Positions 1-7,412 are shown, numbered from the stretch's first letter. The stretch is DNA of 14,441 nt from an uncultured Chlorobiaceae bacterium (GCA_903917955.1 CAIXCO010000188.1:1-14441), one strand, 5' to 3'. The notes: generated by a model from the letters alone, not told the origin. Translations and numbers: made by a program.

Positions 1-51
1 ATCAAGCGCTTTGTGGCATGGTACCGTGACTATTATTCGATTTCGCTGTAA
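1..51 (+). CDS. C-terminal end of a probable NAD-dependent sugar-nucleotide epimerase (partial)
   Basis: The first 17 codons of the window read in frame 1 as IKRFVAWYRDYYSISL followed by TAA. An ending of the type 'Ile-Lys-x-Phe-Val-x-Trp-Tyr-x-x-Tyr-Tyr' is typical of NAD-dependent epimerase/dehydratase proteins of the UDP-glucuronate 4-epimerase group, where this helix closes the short-chain dehydrogenase fold. The stop lies two bases from the stop of the convergent ABC transporter gene. Only the tail is visible, so the nucleotide-binding and catalytic motifs cannot be checked; the family call rests on 16 residues and recall of the family's C-terminus. Confidence 0.5.
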   Translation: MKRFVAWYRDYYSISL

Positions 52-53
52 TG

Positions 54-1802
54 CTACGAAATTGAAAGAATCTCCTCTTCGAGCAACTGCTGGTTATAGA
101 GTTCGGCGTAGAGGTGTTGCTCGGCGATCAGCTCTTCGTGGGTGCCGCTTTCAACAATGGCGCCCTCTTTGAGAACCACAATGTGGTCGCAGTTTTTTAC
201 CGTTGAAATTCTGTGGCTGATGAGCAGGATGGTGGTGTCAGGCAGCTTTTGCAGGAGCGCCTCAAAAATGCGTGCTTCGGTGTCGGTATCAACGGCTGAA
301 AGGGCGTCGTCGAGCACGAGGAGGCGGGGCTTCCAGGCAATGGCCCGGGCAATGCAGGCCCTCTGCTTTTGGCCGCCGGAGAGGTTGATTCCTTTTTCGC
401 CAAGCATGGTTTCAAAGCCGTCAGGGAAATCCTCAACATCGTCATGCAGCATGGCAATGCGGCTCGCTTCAATCACCGCATCGGCCTCTTCGTCACGGCT
501 CCCCCAGTTGATGTTGTGGGCGATGGTGTCGGAAAAGAGAAAGTTGACCTGGGGAACAAAGCCGATGAACTCCCGCAGGGTTTTGAGCGGAAAGCTTCGG
601 ATGTTGCGGCCATCAAGCAGGATCTCCCCGTCGATTGCCTCGTAGAGTCTTGGAATCAGGTTGACCAGTGTGGTTTTGCCCGATCCTGTTGCACCGACGA
701 TGGCCACTTTTGAGCCTGCGGCAATATCGAGCGTGATGCTCTTCAGAACAGGATTTTTTTCCCGTCCGGGGTAGTGAAAGCGCACATTGCGGAAAGAGAG
801 AACTCCGCTGAAACTTTTTTCGGGAATCTCATTCTCGTTTTCCTCAATATCGGGCCTGGCATTGAAAATTTCATTCAGTCGAACCTGGGCGGAGGCGGCT
901 CTCTGCACAATGCTTGTGACCCAGCCGATGGAGATAATGGGCCAGCTCAGCATGGAGACATAGACGATAAATTGTGCAATTCCCCCGACGCTCATGCTTC
1001 CATTGACGGCGTTTATTCCGCCGACCCAGACAACCGGGAGAAGCGAGAAAGCGGTCATGGAGGTCAGAAAGGCAAAAAAGAGCGCCTGAAGTTTTCCCAA
1101 AGAGAGGTTTTTGCGATAGTACTCTTTGTTGAGAATATCGAAGCGGTTGATTTCGAACGATTCTCGGGTATAGCTCTTTACCACCCGGATGCCTGAGAGG
1201 TTTTCCTGCACCAGATTGGTTATTGCGGCGTAGCTCTCCTGAATGCTTTTCGACCGTTTTTGCATGGAGCTGCCGATTTTATAGACCGAGTAACTTAAAA
1301 ACGGGGCGGGTAGCAGGGCAAAGAGGGTCAGTTTCGGGGAGATGGCCACCATGGCAATCAGCGCAAAAAAGAGCCGGAAGAAAGTGTTGAGTGAGTACAT
1401 GATGCCGGGTCCGAGGAACTCCCTTATGGCATTGAGGTCATTGGTACCTCTTGAAATAAGGTCGCCGGTTGTGGTGGTATTGTAAAAACGGCGGGGAAGT
1501 TTTTGTAGATGCTGGTAATAGTCGTTTTTAAGGTCATATTCAATATGCCGTGAAGCCACAATAATATTCTGGCGCACAAGAAAGAGAAAAAAACCGCTCA
1601 GAAGGGCGAAGAGAAAGTAGAGGCCGGTGTCGAGGAGAACGTCGGACAATTCGAAATGCCGATTCATGGTGTCGATGGCGCGTCCGATATAGTTTGGCGC
1701 GATAACGGCAAAAAGGTTGGTCAGAATGATAAAGAGAAAGCCTGACCAGAGATTTTTTTTATACCTTAAGAGATAAGGTTTAAGGCTGAGAAGATTTTTC
1801 AT
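54..1802 (-). CDS. ABC exporter half-transporter, fused permease and ATPase (MdlA/YheI type)
   Basis: This 582-residue protein has the ABCB/MsbA layout: an exporter transmembrane domain (about 1-310, hydrophobic stretches near 20-36, 58-78, 140-175 and 245-290) fused to one nucleotide-binding domain (about 335-575). Visible motifs are Walker A GATGSGKT (370-377), the Q-loop at Gln418, the signature LSGGQ (474-478), Walker B LLVLDD (494-499) and the switch His530. The residue after the Walker B aspartate is Asp499, not the usual catalytic Glu, as in the degenerate subunit of heterodimers such as MdlA or BmrC. It should sit in the inner membrane and export a lipid, drug or peptide; the substrate cannot be told. 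The start is the ATG at 1802, just after an 82-base gap to the divergent MerR gene. No partner subunit lies in the window. Confidence 0.93.
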   Translation of the reverse strand: MKNLLSLKPYLLRYKKNLWSGFLFIILTNLFAVIAPNYIGRAIDTMNRHFELSDVLLDTGLYFLFALLSGFFLFLVRQNIIVASRHIEYDLKNDYYQHLQKLPRRFYNTTTTGDLISRGTNDLNAIREFLGPGIMYSLNTFFRLFFALIAMVAISPKLTLFALLPAPFLSYSVYKIGSSMQKRSKSIQESYAAITNLVQENLSGIRVVKSYTRESFEINRFDILNKEYYRKNLSLGKLQALFFAFLTSMTAFSLLPVVWVGGINAVNGSMSVGGIAQFIVYVSMLSWPIISIGWVTSIVQRAASAQVRLNEIFNARPDIEENENEIPEKSFSGVLSFRNVRFHYPGREKNPVLKSITLDIAAGSKVAIVGATGSGKTTLVNLIPRLYEAIDGEILLDGRNIRSFPLKTLREFIGFVPQVNFLFSDTIAHNINWGSRDEEADAVIEASRIAMLHDDVEDFPDGFETMLGEKGINLSGGQKQRACIARAIAWKPRLLVLDDALSAVDTDTEARIFEALLQKLPDTTILLISHRISTVKNCDHIVVLKEGAIVESGTHEELIAEQHLYAELYNQQLLEEEILSIS

Positions 1803-1815
1803 CCGTCATAAATTT

Positions 1816-1841
1816 TTGAAGTGACGGTAGTAATGTATAAT
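1816..1841 (+). promoter_or_regulatory. Candidate promoter for the MerR-family gene
   Basis: A perfect TATAAT lies at 1836-1841, 43 bases before the ATG at 1885. The best upstream match to a -35 box, TTGAAG at 1816-1821, leaves a 14-base spacer, shorter than the usual 16-18; MerR-type activators often act on non-standard spacing, though usually on long spacers. The region also lies between the two divergent starts, so it may control the ABC gene too. Confidence 0.35.
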
Positions 1842-1884
1842 AAGAACAGGGAAAACAAAACTTCACCCTTACTTCAGCTCTCTT

Positions 1885-2286
1885 ATGGCATTTGATGCAG
1901 CAAAAAACTACTACTCAATTGGCGAGGTTACCAAAATCGTCGGTGTTCCAGCCTATCTGCTTCGGTACTGGGAAGGCTTTTTCACGGAACTGACTCCGGC
2001 AAGAGACACCAAGGGGAACCGACGCTATACCAATCGCGATATTGCTCTTGTGCTCAATATCAAGGAGCTGGTCTATGAAAAAGGGTACAAGCTCGGCAAA
2101 GCGAGTGAAATTGTCAGGGGAGTGCTTAAAAGCAGTGGTACTGATCAAAAAACCACTGAAATCCTCAAACTGCAGAAACAGATCGGCCACGAAAAGAATC
2201 GCCACGGAGTGGTTGATGAGCGGCGGATAGTGCTTTTGAAAGAGATTAAAGAGGAGATCGAGGATATCTTGCAGTTGATGGGGTGA
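1885..2286 (+). CDS. Small MerR-family transcriptional regulator
   Basis: The 133-residue product begins with a MerR winged helix: the helix-turn-helix YYSIGEVTKIVGV (9-21) with the recognition segment AYLLRYWE (23-30), then the wing GNRRYTNRDI (44-53). A helical stretch follows, ending in a charged probable coiled coil (about 92-132) that would dimerise the protein. No cysteine cluster for metal binding and no large effector domain is present, so the ligand is unknown and may be absent; this resembles the short MerR proteins common in Chlorobi and Bacteroidetes. It is divergent from the ABC exporter across 82 bases, an arrangement often seen when a MerR protein controls an efflux gene, but that link is inference. 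No strong Shine-Dalgarno sequence precedes the ATG. The gene ends at a terminator shared with fmoA. Confidence 0.88.
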   Translation: MAFDAAKNYYSIGEVTKIVGVPAYLLRYWEGFFTELTPARDTKGNRRYTNRDIALVLNIKELVYEKGYKLGKASEIVRGVLKSSGTDQKTTEILKLQKQIGHEKNRHGVVDERRIVLLKEIKEEIEDILQLMG

Positions 2287-2291
2287 AAAGA

Positions 2292-2318
2292 GAAAAACCG
2301 GCTCTTTACCGGTTTTTC
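2292..2318. terminator. Two-way intrinsic terminator between merR-like gene and fmoA
   Basis: GAAAAACCGG (2292-2301) pairs perfectly with CCGGTTTTTC (2309-2318) around a 7-base loop. The stem carries A5 on one arm and T5 on the other, so a transcript from either strand ends in a GC-rich stem and a U run. It sits 6 bases after the MerR stop and 22 bases after the fmoA stop, serving both convergent genes. Confidence 0.82.
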
Positions 2319-2339
2319 TGCTCTCATTATTTTGGTTGC

Positions 2340-3434
2340 TTACTGAGCGTAAAGCACTTCAAACTGTCCGGTACCACCCTTGCAGACATGCTCGACCCAG
2401 CGGCCATAAGCGCCACCGCTCCAGCGATACTCTTCAAGGTTCTGTGAACGGAACTGGGGAGCCGCATAGCGGACTTTGTATCCCTTTGGAAGAACAATTT
2501 TCAACTGGGCATCGACGGTAAAGTCGTTCAGTTTTCCTACCATGCCGTGGTGTACAAGCGGAATGAGGGGATGGTTCAAAATTCTGCGCAGACCACCGCC
2601 AGCATCAACCGATACGCCAGGGAAGTCGCCATCAACCTTCACTTCAATACCTTGTGAGTCGGAACGGAATCCAGCCTCTACCGATGCAGGTCTGTTCAGC
2701 TTGTCTGCCGGGAAGAGTTCTGCCCAGCGTGCAATGGAGTCAACAATACCTGAGCCGCCATGTGAGAAGCGCCATCTCGTCACACCAACCGGTCCTTTGT
2801 CGCCACTTTCGGTACCGATGCTGTTGACCTCGATTTTTGAAATTCTCTGTCCGCCTTCATTCAGTGCCGTAAAGGCCGGGCCGATAAACCAGAATTCGCG
2901 AATCCAGTCATTGAATGCGCCGTTCGACTGCAATGACTGCAGGGTACCTTCCCATGTGTCGATAACATCAGGATTGTCGAGCGGAACTTTCATGATAATG
3001 TCATGGAACTGACGACCCTGCATGTAGATAGGGTTCGGTACATTTCTTTTGACTGCGTCTGAACGGTAGTAGAAGAGATTGACAACGGAGCCTTCAAAGG
3101 AGAACGAGTGTGAGAAGTCGCCTACGGTAACCGAGCCTTCACCGACGCAGATTCTTCTCTCCTTGGTCTCGTTGGCAATGTCAGCCTCTACAACCAGCTT
3201 GCTTTTTGTGCTGTCTACAATTGACTCAATAACTGCCGAAAACCTTACGAACCCTTGGTCGAGAGGCTTTACGTTGATCTTGATGTTACAGTCAGCCGGT
3301 AAAAGGGGAAGCGCCGGGGGGACGTTAACCTTTGCCCTGCATTTTACCTTGCCCCACGAGCTTGAACCGCCCTCAAGTACGATCTCATAATCTGAGTGCG
3401 CGGTAGTGGTGTCTTTTGTGCCGAAAAGAGCCAT
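2340..3434 (-). CDS. fmoA: Fenna-Matthews-Olson bacteriochlorophyll a antenna protein
   Basis: The 364-residue protein matches the FMO family along its whole length, from MALFGTKDTTTAHSDYEIVL to the closing GQFEVLYAQ. FMO trimers bind bacteriochlorophyll a and pass excitation energy from the chlorosome baseplate to the type I reaction centre on the cytoplasmic membrane face. His109, His144, His288, His295 and His296 fall where the known protein has magnesium-ligating histidines, and the segment LRRILNHPLIPLVHHGMVG is intact. Cys49 and Cys351 match the conserved pair linked to redox quenching; Cys32 and Cys96 look additional. By recall, the protein is two residues shorter than the Chlorobaculum tepidum form, near residue 60. 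There is no signal peptide, as expected. The start is fixed by a strong Shine-Dalgarno sequence. The gene stands alone between a terminator and a 240-base divergent region. Confidence 0.98.
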   Translation of the reverse strand: MALFGTKDTTTAHSDYEIVLEGGSSSWGKVKCRAKVNVPPALPLLPADCNIKINVKPLDQGFVRFSAVIESIVDSTKSKLVVEADIANETKERRICVGEGSVTVGDFSHSFSFEGSVVNLFYYRSDAVKRNVPNPIYMQGRQFHDIIMKVPLDNPDVIDTWEGTLQSLQSNGAFNDWIREFWFIGPAFTALNEGGQRISKIEVNSIGTESGDKGPVGVTRWRFSHGGSGIVDSIARWAELFPADKLNRPASVEAGFRSDSQGIEVKVDGDFPGVSVDAGGGLRRILNHPLIPLVHHGMVGKLNDFTVDAQLKIVLPKGYKVRYAAPQFRSQNLEEYRWSGGAYGRWVEHVCKGGTGQFEVLYAQ

Positions 3435-3441
3435 AATGAGT

Positions 3442-3449
3442 TCTCCTTT
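3442..3449 (-). promoter_or_regulatory. Strong Shine-Dalgarno site of fmoA
   Basis: On the minus strand AAAGGAGA lies 7 bases before the ATG at 3434. It is the clearest ribosome binding site in the window, where most genes have weak ones, and fits the very high expression expected of FMO protein. Confidence 0.85.
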
Positions 3450-3501
3450 TTCTAATGGCGTTGAAATTGGATATTTTCAGGAAATGTCACAGAAACTATT
3501 C

Positions 3502-3515
3502 CTGTTAAGTAACAG
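3502..3515. promoter_or_regulatory. Dyad CTGTTA-AG-TAACAG upstream of fmoA
   Basis: Two perfect 6-base half-sites in inverted orientation are separated by 2 bases, 68-81 bases upstream of the fmoA start and about 160 bases before the lnt start. The surrounding stretch 3516-3580 is very A+T rich and must hold the fmoA promoter, but I could not pick convincing -35 and -10 boxes. The dyad could be an operator for a dimeric repressor or activator, or part of the fmoA leader. No regulator is known to me for this motif. Confidence 0.4.
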
Positions 3516-3674
3516 ATTGGAAGAAATTTAAAGAATAAAAATCAATAAATAAAGTAAAATATGTTTTGAGTCATTATCTCTTTGCCTGAAATGCCGTTTA
3601 GTCCCGATAGTTCAGTGCTGAATGTGTGCTTTTTTGATTTTTTTGCGTCAATTGATAACCATTTTGTTGTTTTG

Positions 3675-5252
3675 ATGAGCCATTTATCCCGGACAATTCA
3701 CCAACTGAGTCACTCCCGTTACGCAGCCCCTCTTTTGAGCGGCGCTCTTCTTGGCCTCTCGTTTCCCTCTTATCCCTTTATCCGCCTTGAAATAATCGCC
3801 TGGGTCGCTCTTGTGCCGCTGCTCATCTCCCTTCGCACGGTGGAAAAACCGGGGGAGCTTTTTCGCCGGATCTATCTTACGATGTTTCTTTTTTGTATGA
3901 TCAGCCTCTGGTGGGTGAGTTTGGCAACATTCCCTGGAGGAGTGTTGACCATTGTGGCGCAGGCATTTTTTCTCACTGTACCCCTGTTTGCCTTTTTTGC
4001 ACTCAAAAAAATGGCCGGTTATCGGTTTGCCCTCTTTTCGCTCCCTTTTGTCTGGGTAGCATGGGAGTGGGCCTATATGCAGCAGGATCTTTCGCTTGGA
4101 TGGCTGACCCTCGGTAATTCACAGGCCAATTTGAACCTTATGATTCAGTATGCCGATCTCGTCGGGGTATGGGGAGTCAGTTTTTGGCTTCTCTGGTTCA
4201 ATGTGCTGGTTGTACTCTCGTTGATTGGCAGCAAAAAGGAGGCGACAGGCTCTCTTGCCATTATGGCCCTCATGGTTGCGGCTCCACTGCTCTATGCAAC
4301 AGTGCTCCTCTCCCGGGAAGAGGGGGCGGCTGAAAAAGAGTCGGGGCTTAGGGTAACGCTTGTTCAGCCCGACATCAACCCTCATGAAAAGTGGGTAGCG
4401 TATAACAGCGTCGAGATTATGGAGCGATATTATCGTATGACCGGCAAGGCTGTTCGTGAAAACCGGCCCGAGCTGGTAATATGGCCTGAAACCGCGATTC
4501 CATTTTCTATTCTTGACACCGCCTACGCTTCTGATCTACGGTTGTTGCACTTTGCTTTGCAACAGTGGAATACCGCCCTCTTGACCGGGTTTATTGATGT
4601 CGCCAGTGAGCCTAATCACCCTTTTGAGAGCTATAACGCTTCGATGCTGCTTGAACCGGGCAGCGGGGTGCCCCAGATCTATCACAAAATGCGTCTTGTT
4701 CCCTTTGCCGAGCGGGTGCCCTACATCGACTCTTTTCCCTGGCTGGGTACTTTGACCTTTTCCCTTTCAGGTATCAGGGGGTGGGGGAAGGGGCACGACG
4801 CCTCCGTCATGGAATTTTCCTCTCCAAGGCATGGAAAGGTTGTTCTCGCCAATATTATCTGCTATGAGTCCATTTTTCCCACTCTTGTTTCGGAGTTTGT
4901 CCGTAAAGGGGCGAAGCTTTTGACACTTGTAACCAATGATGGCTGGTATGGAACCTCATACGGGCCTTATCAGCATCTGGCCATTGGCCGAATGCGCTGT
5001 ATCGAAAATCGCCGTGCAATGGCGCGGTGTGCCAATACTGGCCTCACGGTTGTGCTCGATAAATTTGGGAGAACCATTGCAGAGGTGCCCTGGTGGCAGA
5101 AGGAGTGTTTGACGGCCGAGGTGCCGCTTGAAAGCCGCATGACCTTTTATACCGCGCACCCCGATCTTCTGCCGAAAATAGCGGCGGCTCTCTCAGCACT
5201 TTTCTTTGTTGTAGCTTTTATAAAGAGTCGGAGAGGGGAGAGTGCGTTGTAA
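3675..5252 (+). CDS. lnt: Apolipoprotein N-acyltransferase
   Basis: Lnt adds the third acyl chain to the N-terminal cysteine of lipoproteins in the inner membrane, the last step after Lgt and LspA. The 525-residue protein has an N-terminal multi-span membrane region (about 15-235), a periplasmic nitrilase-fold domain (about 245-495) and a final membrane helix near the C-terminus. The catalytic triad is visible: Glu272 in WPETAIPF, Lys338 in YHKMRLVPFAERVPY and Cys396 in NIICYESIFP. The frame is open upstream to TTG 3582 and ATG 3591, but the ATG at 3675 puts the triad within 3-9 residues of the E. coli positions (267, 335, 387) and gives the usual length, so I chose it; none of the starts has a good Shine-Dalgarno site. 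It is divergent from fmoA and ends 11 bases from the convergent sigma-54 regulator. Confidence 0.94.
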   Translation: MSHLSRTIHQLSHSRYAAPLLSGALLGLSFPSYPFIRLEIIAWVALVPLLISLRTVEKPGELFRRIYLTMFLFCMISLWWVSLATFPGGVLTIVAQAFFLTVPLFAFFALKKMAGYRFALFSLPFVWVAWEWAYMQQDLSLGWLTLGNSQANLNLMIQYADLVGVWGVSFWLLWFNVLVVLSLIGSKKEATGSLAIMALMVAAPLLYATVLLSREEGAAEKESGLRVTLVQPDINPHEKWVAYNSVEIMERYYRMTGKAVRENRPELVIWPETAIPFSILDTAYASDLRLLHFALQQWNTALLTGFIDVASEPNHPFESYNASMLLEPGSGVPQIYHKMRLVPFAERVPYIDSFPWLGTLTFSLSGIRGWGKGHDASVMEFSSPRHGKVVLANIICYESIFPTLVSEFVRKGAKLLTLVTNDGWYGTSYGPYQHLAIGRMRCIENRRAMARCANTGLTVVLDKFGRTIAEVPWWQKECLTAEVPLESRMTFYTAHPDLLPKIAAALSALFFVVAFIKSRRGESAL

Positions 5253-5263
5253 TCATGCTGCGC

Positions 5264-6418
5264 CTACAATCCGTAAGCTTTAATTTTGCGGTAGAGGGTT
5301 CGTTCTGTAATGCCGAGAGCGAGGGCTGTTTTTCGCTTGTTTCCGTCATACGCAACGAGCGCTTCGGCAATGGATTTCTTTTCTATATCATCGAGTGAGT
5401 GGAGCATCTCTTCGGTGGGTGCGGGGTTTCCGTTTCCCTTGAAAGAGGGATTCAATGCGGTCGTGAAGGCAGGAATCGTTGCCGAGGTATCGGGCAGAAG
5501 CAGCGGGGTAAGCGCTCTGGTTTGAACGAGGTGTTGAAGGAGTTGACGGATATCGCTCACCTCCTGGCGAAGCTGGATAATTGAGCTGTAGATGACCTGA
5601 AGCTCATTTTTTTCAGACCTGGCAGGATCATGAACAAGGCTTTTGTACCTGTTTCGCTGCACAAGATGCCGTTCAAGGATTTCCGGAGTGATATATTTTC
5701 CTTTTTCAAGCACAAGCAGCGACTCTATAAGATTTCTAAGCTCGCGGACGTTGCCTGGCCAGGGATAGCGCATCAGCATCTCCACAGCATCAGGACTGAA
5801 TCCTTCAAAGAGGATTTTGTGTTTCTGTTCAAACTCACGAACAAACGTTTCGGCAAGCAGAAGAATGTCTCTTCCTCTCTCCCTCAGTGGCGGAATCTGG
5901 ATTTCAACACTGCGCAAACGGTAAAAGAGATCCTCTCGAAAGTTTTTTTCAGCAACAGCCTGGTACATGTTTTTGTTTGTAGCAGCAATGATGCGAGCAT
6001 CAGAGTAGATCGTTTCCGATGAGCCGACCCGCTGAAACTCTCCGGTCTCAATAACGCGGAGAAATTTTACCTGGGTTTCAAGAGGCATCTCACCGATTTC
6101 ATCCAGAAAAATGGTGCCCCGGTCGGCGCTTTCAAAGTACCCCTTTCTGCTTTGCACCGCTCCGGTAAAGGCCCCTTTTTCGTGACCGAAGAGTTCCGAT
6201 TCGAGAATGCCGGAGGGAATGGCGCCACAATTGACCGGAATAAAGTTTTTATCAGCCCGCAGGCTGTTTGCATGAATAAAGCGTGCCAGCACATCTTTGC
6301 CCGACCCTGTCTCTCCGATGATCAATACCGTAATATCGGTTCCAGCAACCTGGAGAGCAAGTTGCTTGAGCTGGGAGATCAGCACAGATTGTCCGACGAT
6401 GGTGCTCTCTGGTTTCAT
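5264..6418 (-). CDS. Sigma-54-dependent transcriptional activator lacking a sensor domain
   Basis: The 384-residue protein starts almost directly in the AAA+ domain that remodels sigma-54 RNA polymerase. Motifs in order: Walker A GETGSGKD (35-42), the sigma-54 contact loop GAFTGA (82-87), Walker B GTIFLDEIGE (101-110), arginine-finger region REDLFYRL (161-168) and WPGNVREL (220-227). A linker with a possible coiled coil (about 268-300) leads to a C-terminal Fis-type helix-turn-helix (about 350-383, GNKRKTALALGITERTLYRK). There is no receiver, GAF or PAS domain before the AAA+ domain, so activity is probably set by expression or a partner. The frame also permits a TTG at 6442 that overlaps the upstream stop, but the ATG at 6418 begins exactly where family homology begins. 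It follows the SPOR gene by 20 bases, likely in one transcript. Confidence 0.93.
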   Translation of the reverse strand: MKPESTIVGQSVLISQLKQLALQVAGTDITVLIIGETGSGKDVLARFIHANSLRADKNFIPVNCGAIPSGILESELFGHEKGAFTGAVQSRKGYFESADRGTIFLDEIGEMPLETQVKFLRVIETGEFQRVGSSETIYSDARIIAATNKNMYQAVAEKNFREDLFYRLRSVEIQIPPLRERGRDILLLAETFVREFEQKHKILFEGFSPDAVEMLMRYPWPGNVRELRNLIESLLVLEKGKYITPEILERHLVQRNRYKSLVHDPARSEKNELQVIYSSIIQLRQEVSDIRQLLQHLVQTRALTPLLLPDTSATIPAFTTALNPSFKGNGNPAPTEEMLHSLDDIEKKSIAEALVAYDGNKRKTALALGITERTLYRKIKAYGL

Positions 6419-6438
6419 CAGCTTTTTTTCTCTTTGGT

Positions 6439-7320
6439 TCAACGCTGCTCCACTTTGGCGGGAACAATAATTGCGATAAACGGTATTTTTTTTACAATAT
6501 CAACAACATCTTCTTTTGATGAGTAATTATTTTTCGAAATTACTTTATAGAACTCGCCCTGCTTGATGGTTTTTGCTGGTTCGTAAAGAGATACTTTTTG
6601 GGCAAGTGCTTCCGCATTCTCTTTACTCGCGAAGTTTCCGAATTGCACCGTAAAGCTACTTTTATATACAACAGGCGGTTCCTGTTTCGATTTCGCAGGC
6701 AATTGTGCCGGGAGGGGTATGGTATTCCGCTGTGCTTTATCCGGCAAAGGAGTCCGTGATGCGACGGTTTCACTCTTTGGCTTTTTTTGCAAAGGTGGTA
6801 TTGGAGGCAGTGAGTCTCTTTTTGGCTTCTCCAGTAAAGGAGTCCGTGATGCGACGGTTTCACTCTTTGGTTTCTTCGCAATAGGCGCGAGCTGCTGCTT
6901 TGTGGTGTCCTGTACCTCTGCGATTTTCGGCTTTGCTTGTGGTAGAGGTCGTGAAAGTTTTGGAGGCGTGATGGTGCCGTAGAGCGCCCGACTGTAGGCG
7001 GCTATTCGTGCGGCGCTGAGCGTATTGAGCAAAGGATCAGGATACTCTTTTAACTGCTTCTGGAAGAGCTCTATCGCCTCTGATCCACTTTCACACAAAA
7101 GTGCGTCAACCACGGCTCTTTCAGAAGGGAGTGTGATGTTTTGCCGAATATTTTCAAGCAAATAAACCTTATCTTCATCCACGTATTGCCCTATCTCACG
7201 GGCATAGGAACGCTCAGCCGCTGAAGAGAGGATCGGTGGCGAGAAGAGTGCAATTGAGAGTGCAATGCACAGTGTTGCAGCGCTTTTGCGAAGGTAAAAC
7301 ACCCTTTTTTCAGAAAGCAT
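6439..7320 (-). CDS. Exported SPOR-domain protein with a Pro/Lys-rich repeat linker
   Basis: The 293-residue product has a Sec signal or anchor at the N-terminus (basic residues, then a hydrophobic core about 14-31 and a likely cut near SSAA, 32-35). A helical segment (about 45-115) could be a short TPR-like fold. A low-complexity linker (about 118-218) rich in Pro, Lys and Ser holds two copies of a 30-residue unit starting KKPKSETVASRTPL at 149 and 179. The C-terminus (about 221-288, starting SSFTVQFGNFASKENAEALA) is a SPOR domain, which binds denuded peptidoglycan strands, usually at division sites. This points to an envelope or septum role; the exact partner is unknown. The start is ATG 7320 with a weak ribosome site. 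The sigma-54 activator follows 20 bases downstream. The gene is divergent from ispE across 92 bases. Confidence 0.85.
   Translation of the reverse strand: MLSEKRVFYLRKSAATLCIALSIALFSPPILSSAAERSYAREIGQYVDEDKVYLLENIRQNITLPSERAVVDALLCESGSEAIELFQKQLKEYPDPLLNTLSAARIAAYSRALYGTITPPKLSRPLPQAKPKIAEVQDTTKQQLAPIAKKPKSETVASRTPLLEKPKRDSLPPIPPLQKKPKSETVASRTPLPDKAQRNTIPLPAQLPAKSKQEPPVVYKSSFTVQFGNFASKENAEALAQKVSLYEPAKTIKQGEFYKVISKNNYSSKEDVVDIVKKIPFIAIIVPAKVEQR
6746..6870 (-). repeat. Pair of 35-bp exact direct repeats inside the SPOR gene
   Basis: Bases 6746-6780 and 6836-6870 are identical over 35 positions and lie exactly 90 bases apart, a multiple of three. They encode the start of two 30-residue linker units; the rest of each unit has diverged. 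The pattern fits an in-frame tandem duplication with the first part kept or corrected. Confidence 0.9.
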
Positions 7321-7392
7321 GACGGTGCAGTTTATTCTTGTTCAGTGTTTCCTGCGGAATTTTCATCTCCCTGAATATGCCAATTTTTTTCA

Positions 7393-7398
7393 TATAAT
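7393..7398 (+). promoter_or_regulatory. Candidate -10 box for ispE
   Basis: A perfect TATAAT ends 14 bases before the ATG at 7413. Transcription from it would begin near 7405, leaving a leader of only about 8 bases. No good -35 box is seen at 16-18 bases upstream, so the site may be a chance match in an A+T-rich gap. Confidence 0.35.
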
Positions 7399-7412
7399 AT
7401 CAATTGCATTCT

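Noticed and set aside
142..1196. Long plus-strand frames opposite the ABC exporter
   Set aside because: They are antisense shadows of a clear ABC transporter gene, with unusual composition and no domain pattern.
3582..3674. N-terminal extension of lnt from TTG 3582 or ATG 3591
   Set aside because: The extra 28-31 residues lack Lnt similarity, would lie in the fmoA promoter region, and shift the catalytic residues away from the usual positions; ATG 3675 fits better.
6746..6870. Direct repeats as a CRISPR-like array
   Set aside because: There are only two copies, they lie in frame inside a coding region, and the 55-base interval encodes part of the repeated protein unit.
7321..7412. Possible sigma-54 promoter (TTGGCA) upstream of the SPOR gene, which would suggest autoregulation
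   Set aside because: A TTGGCA-like -24 element is present on the minus strand, but no TTGC-type -12 element stands at the required spacing.
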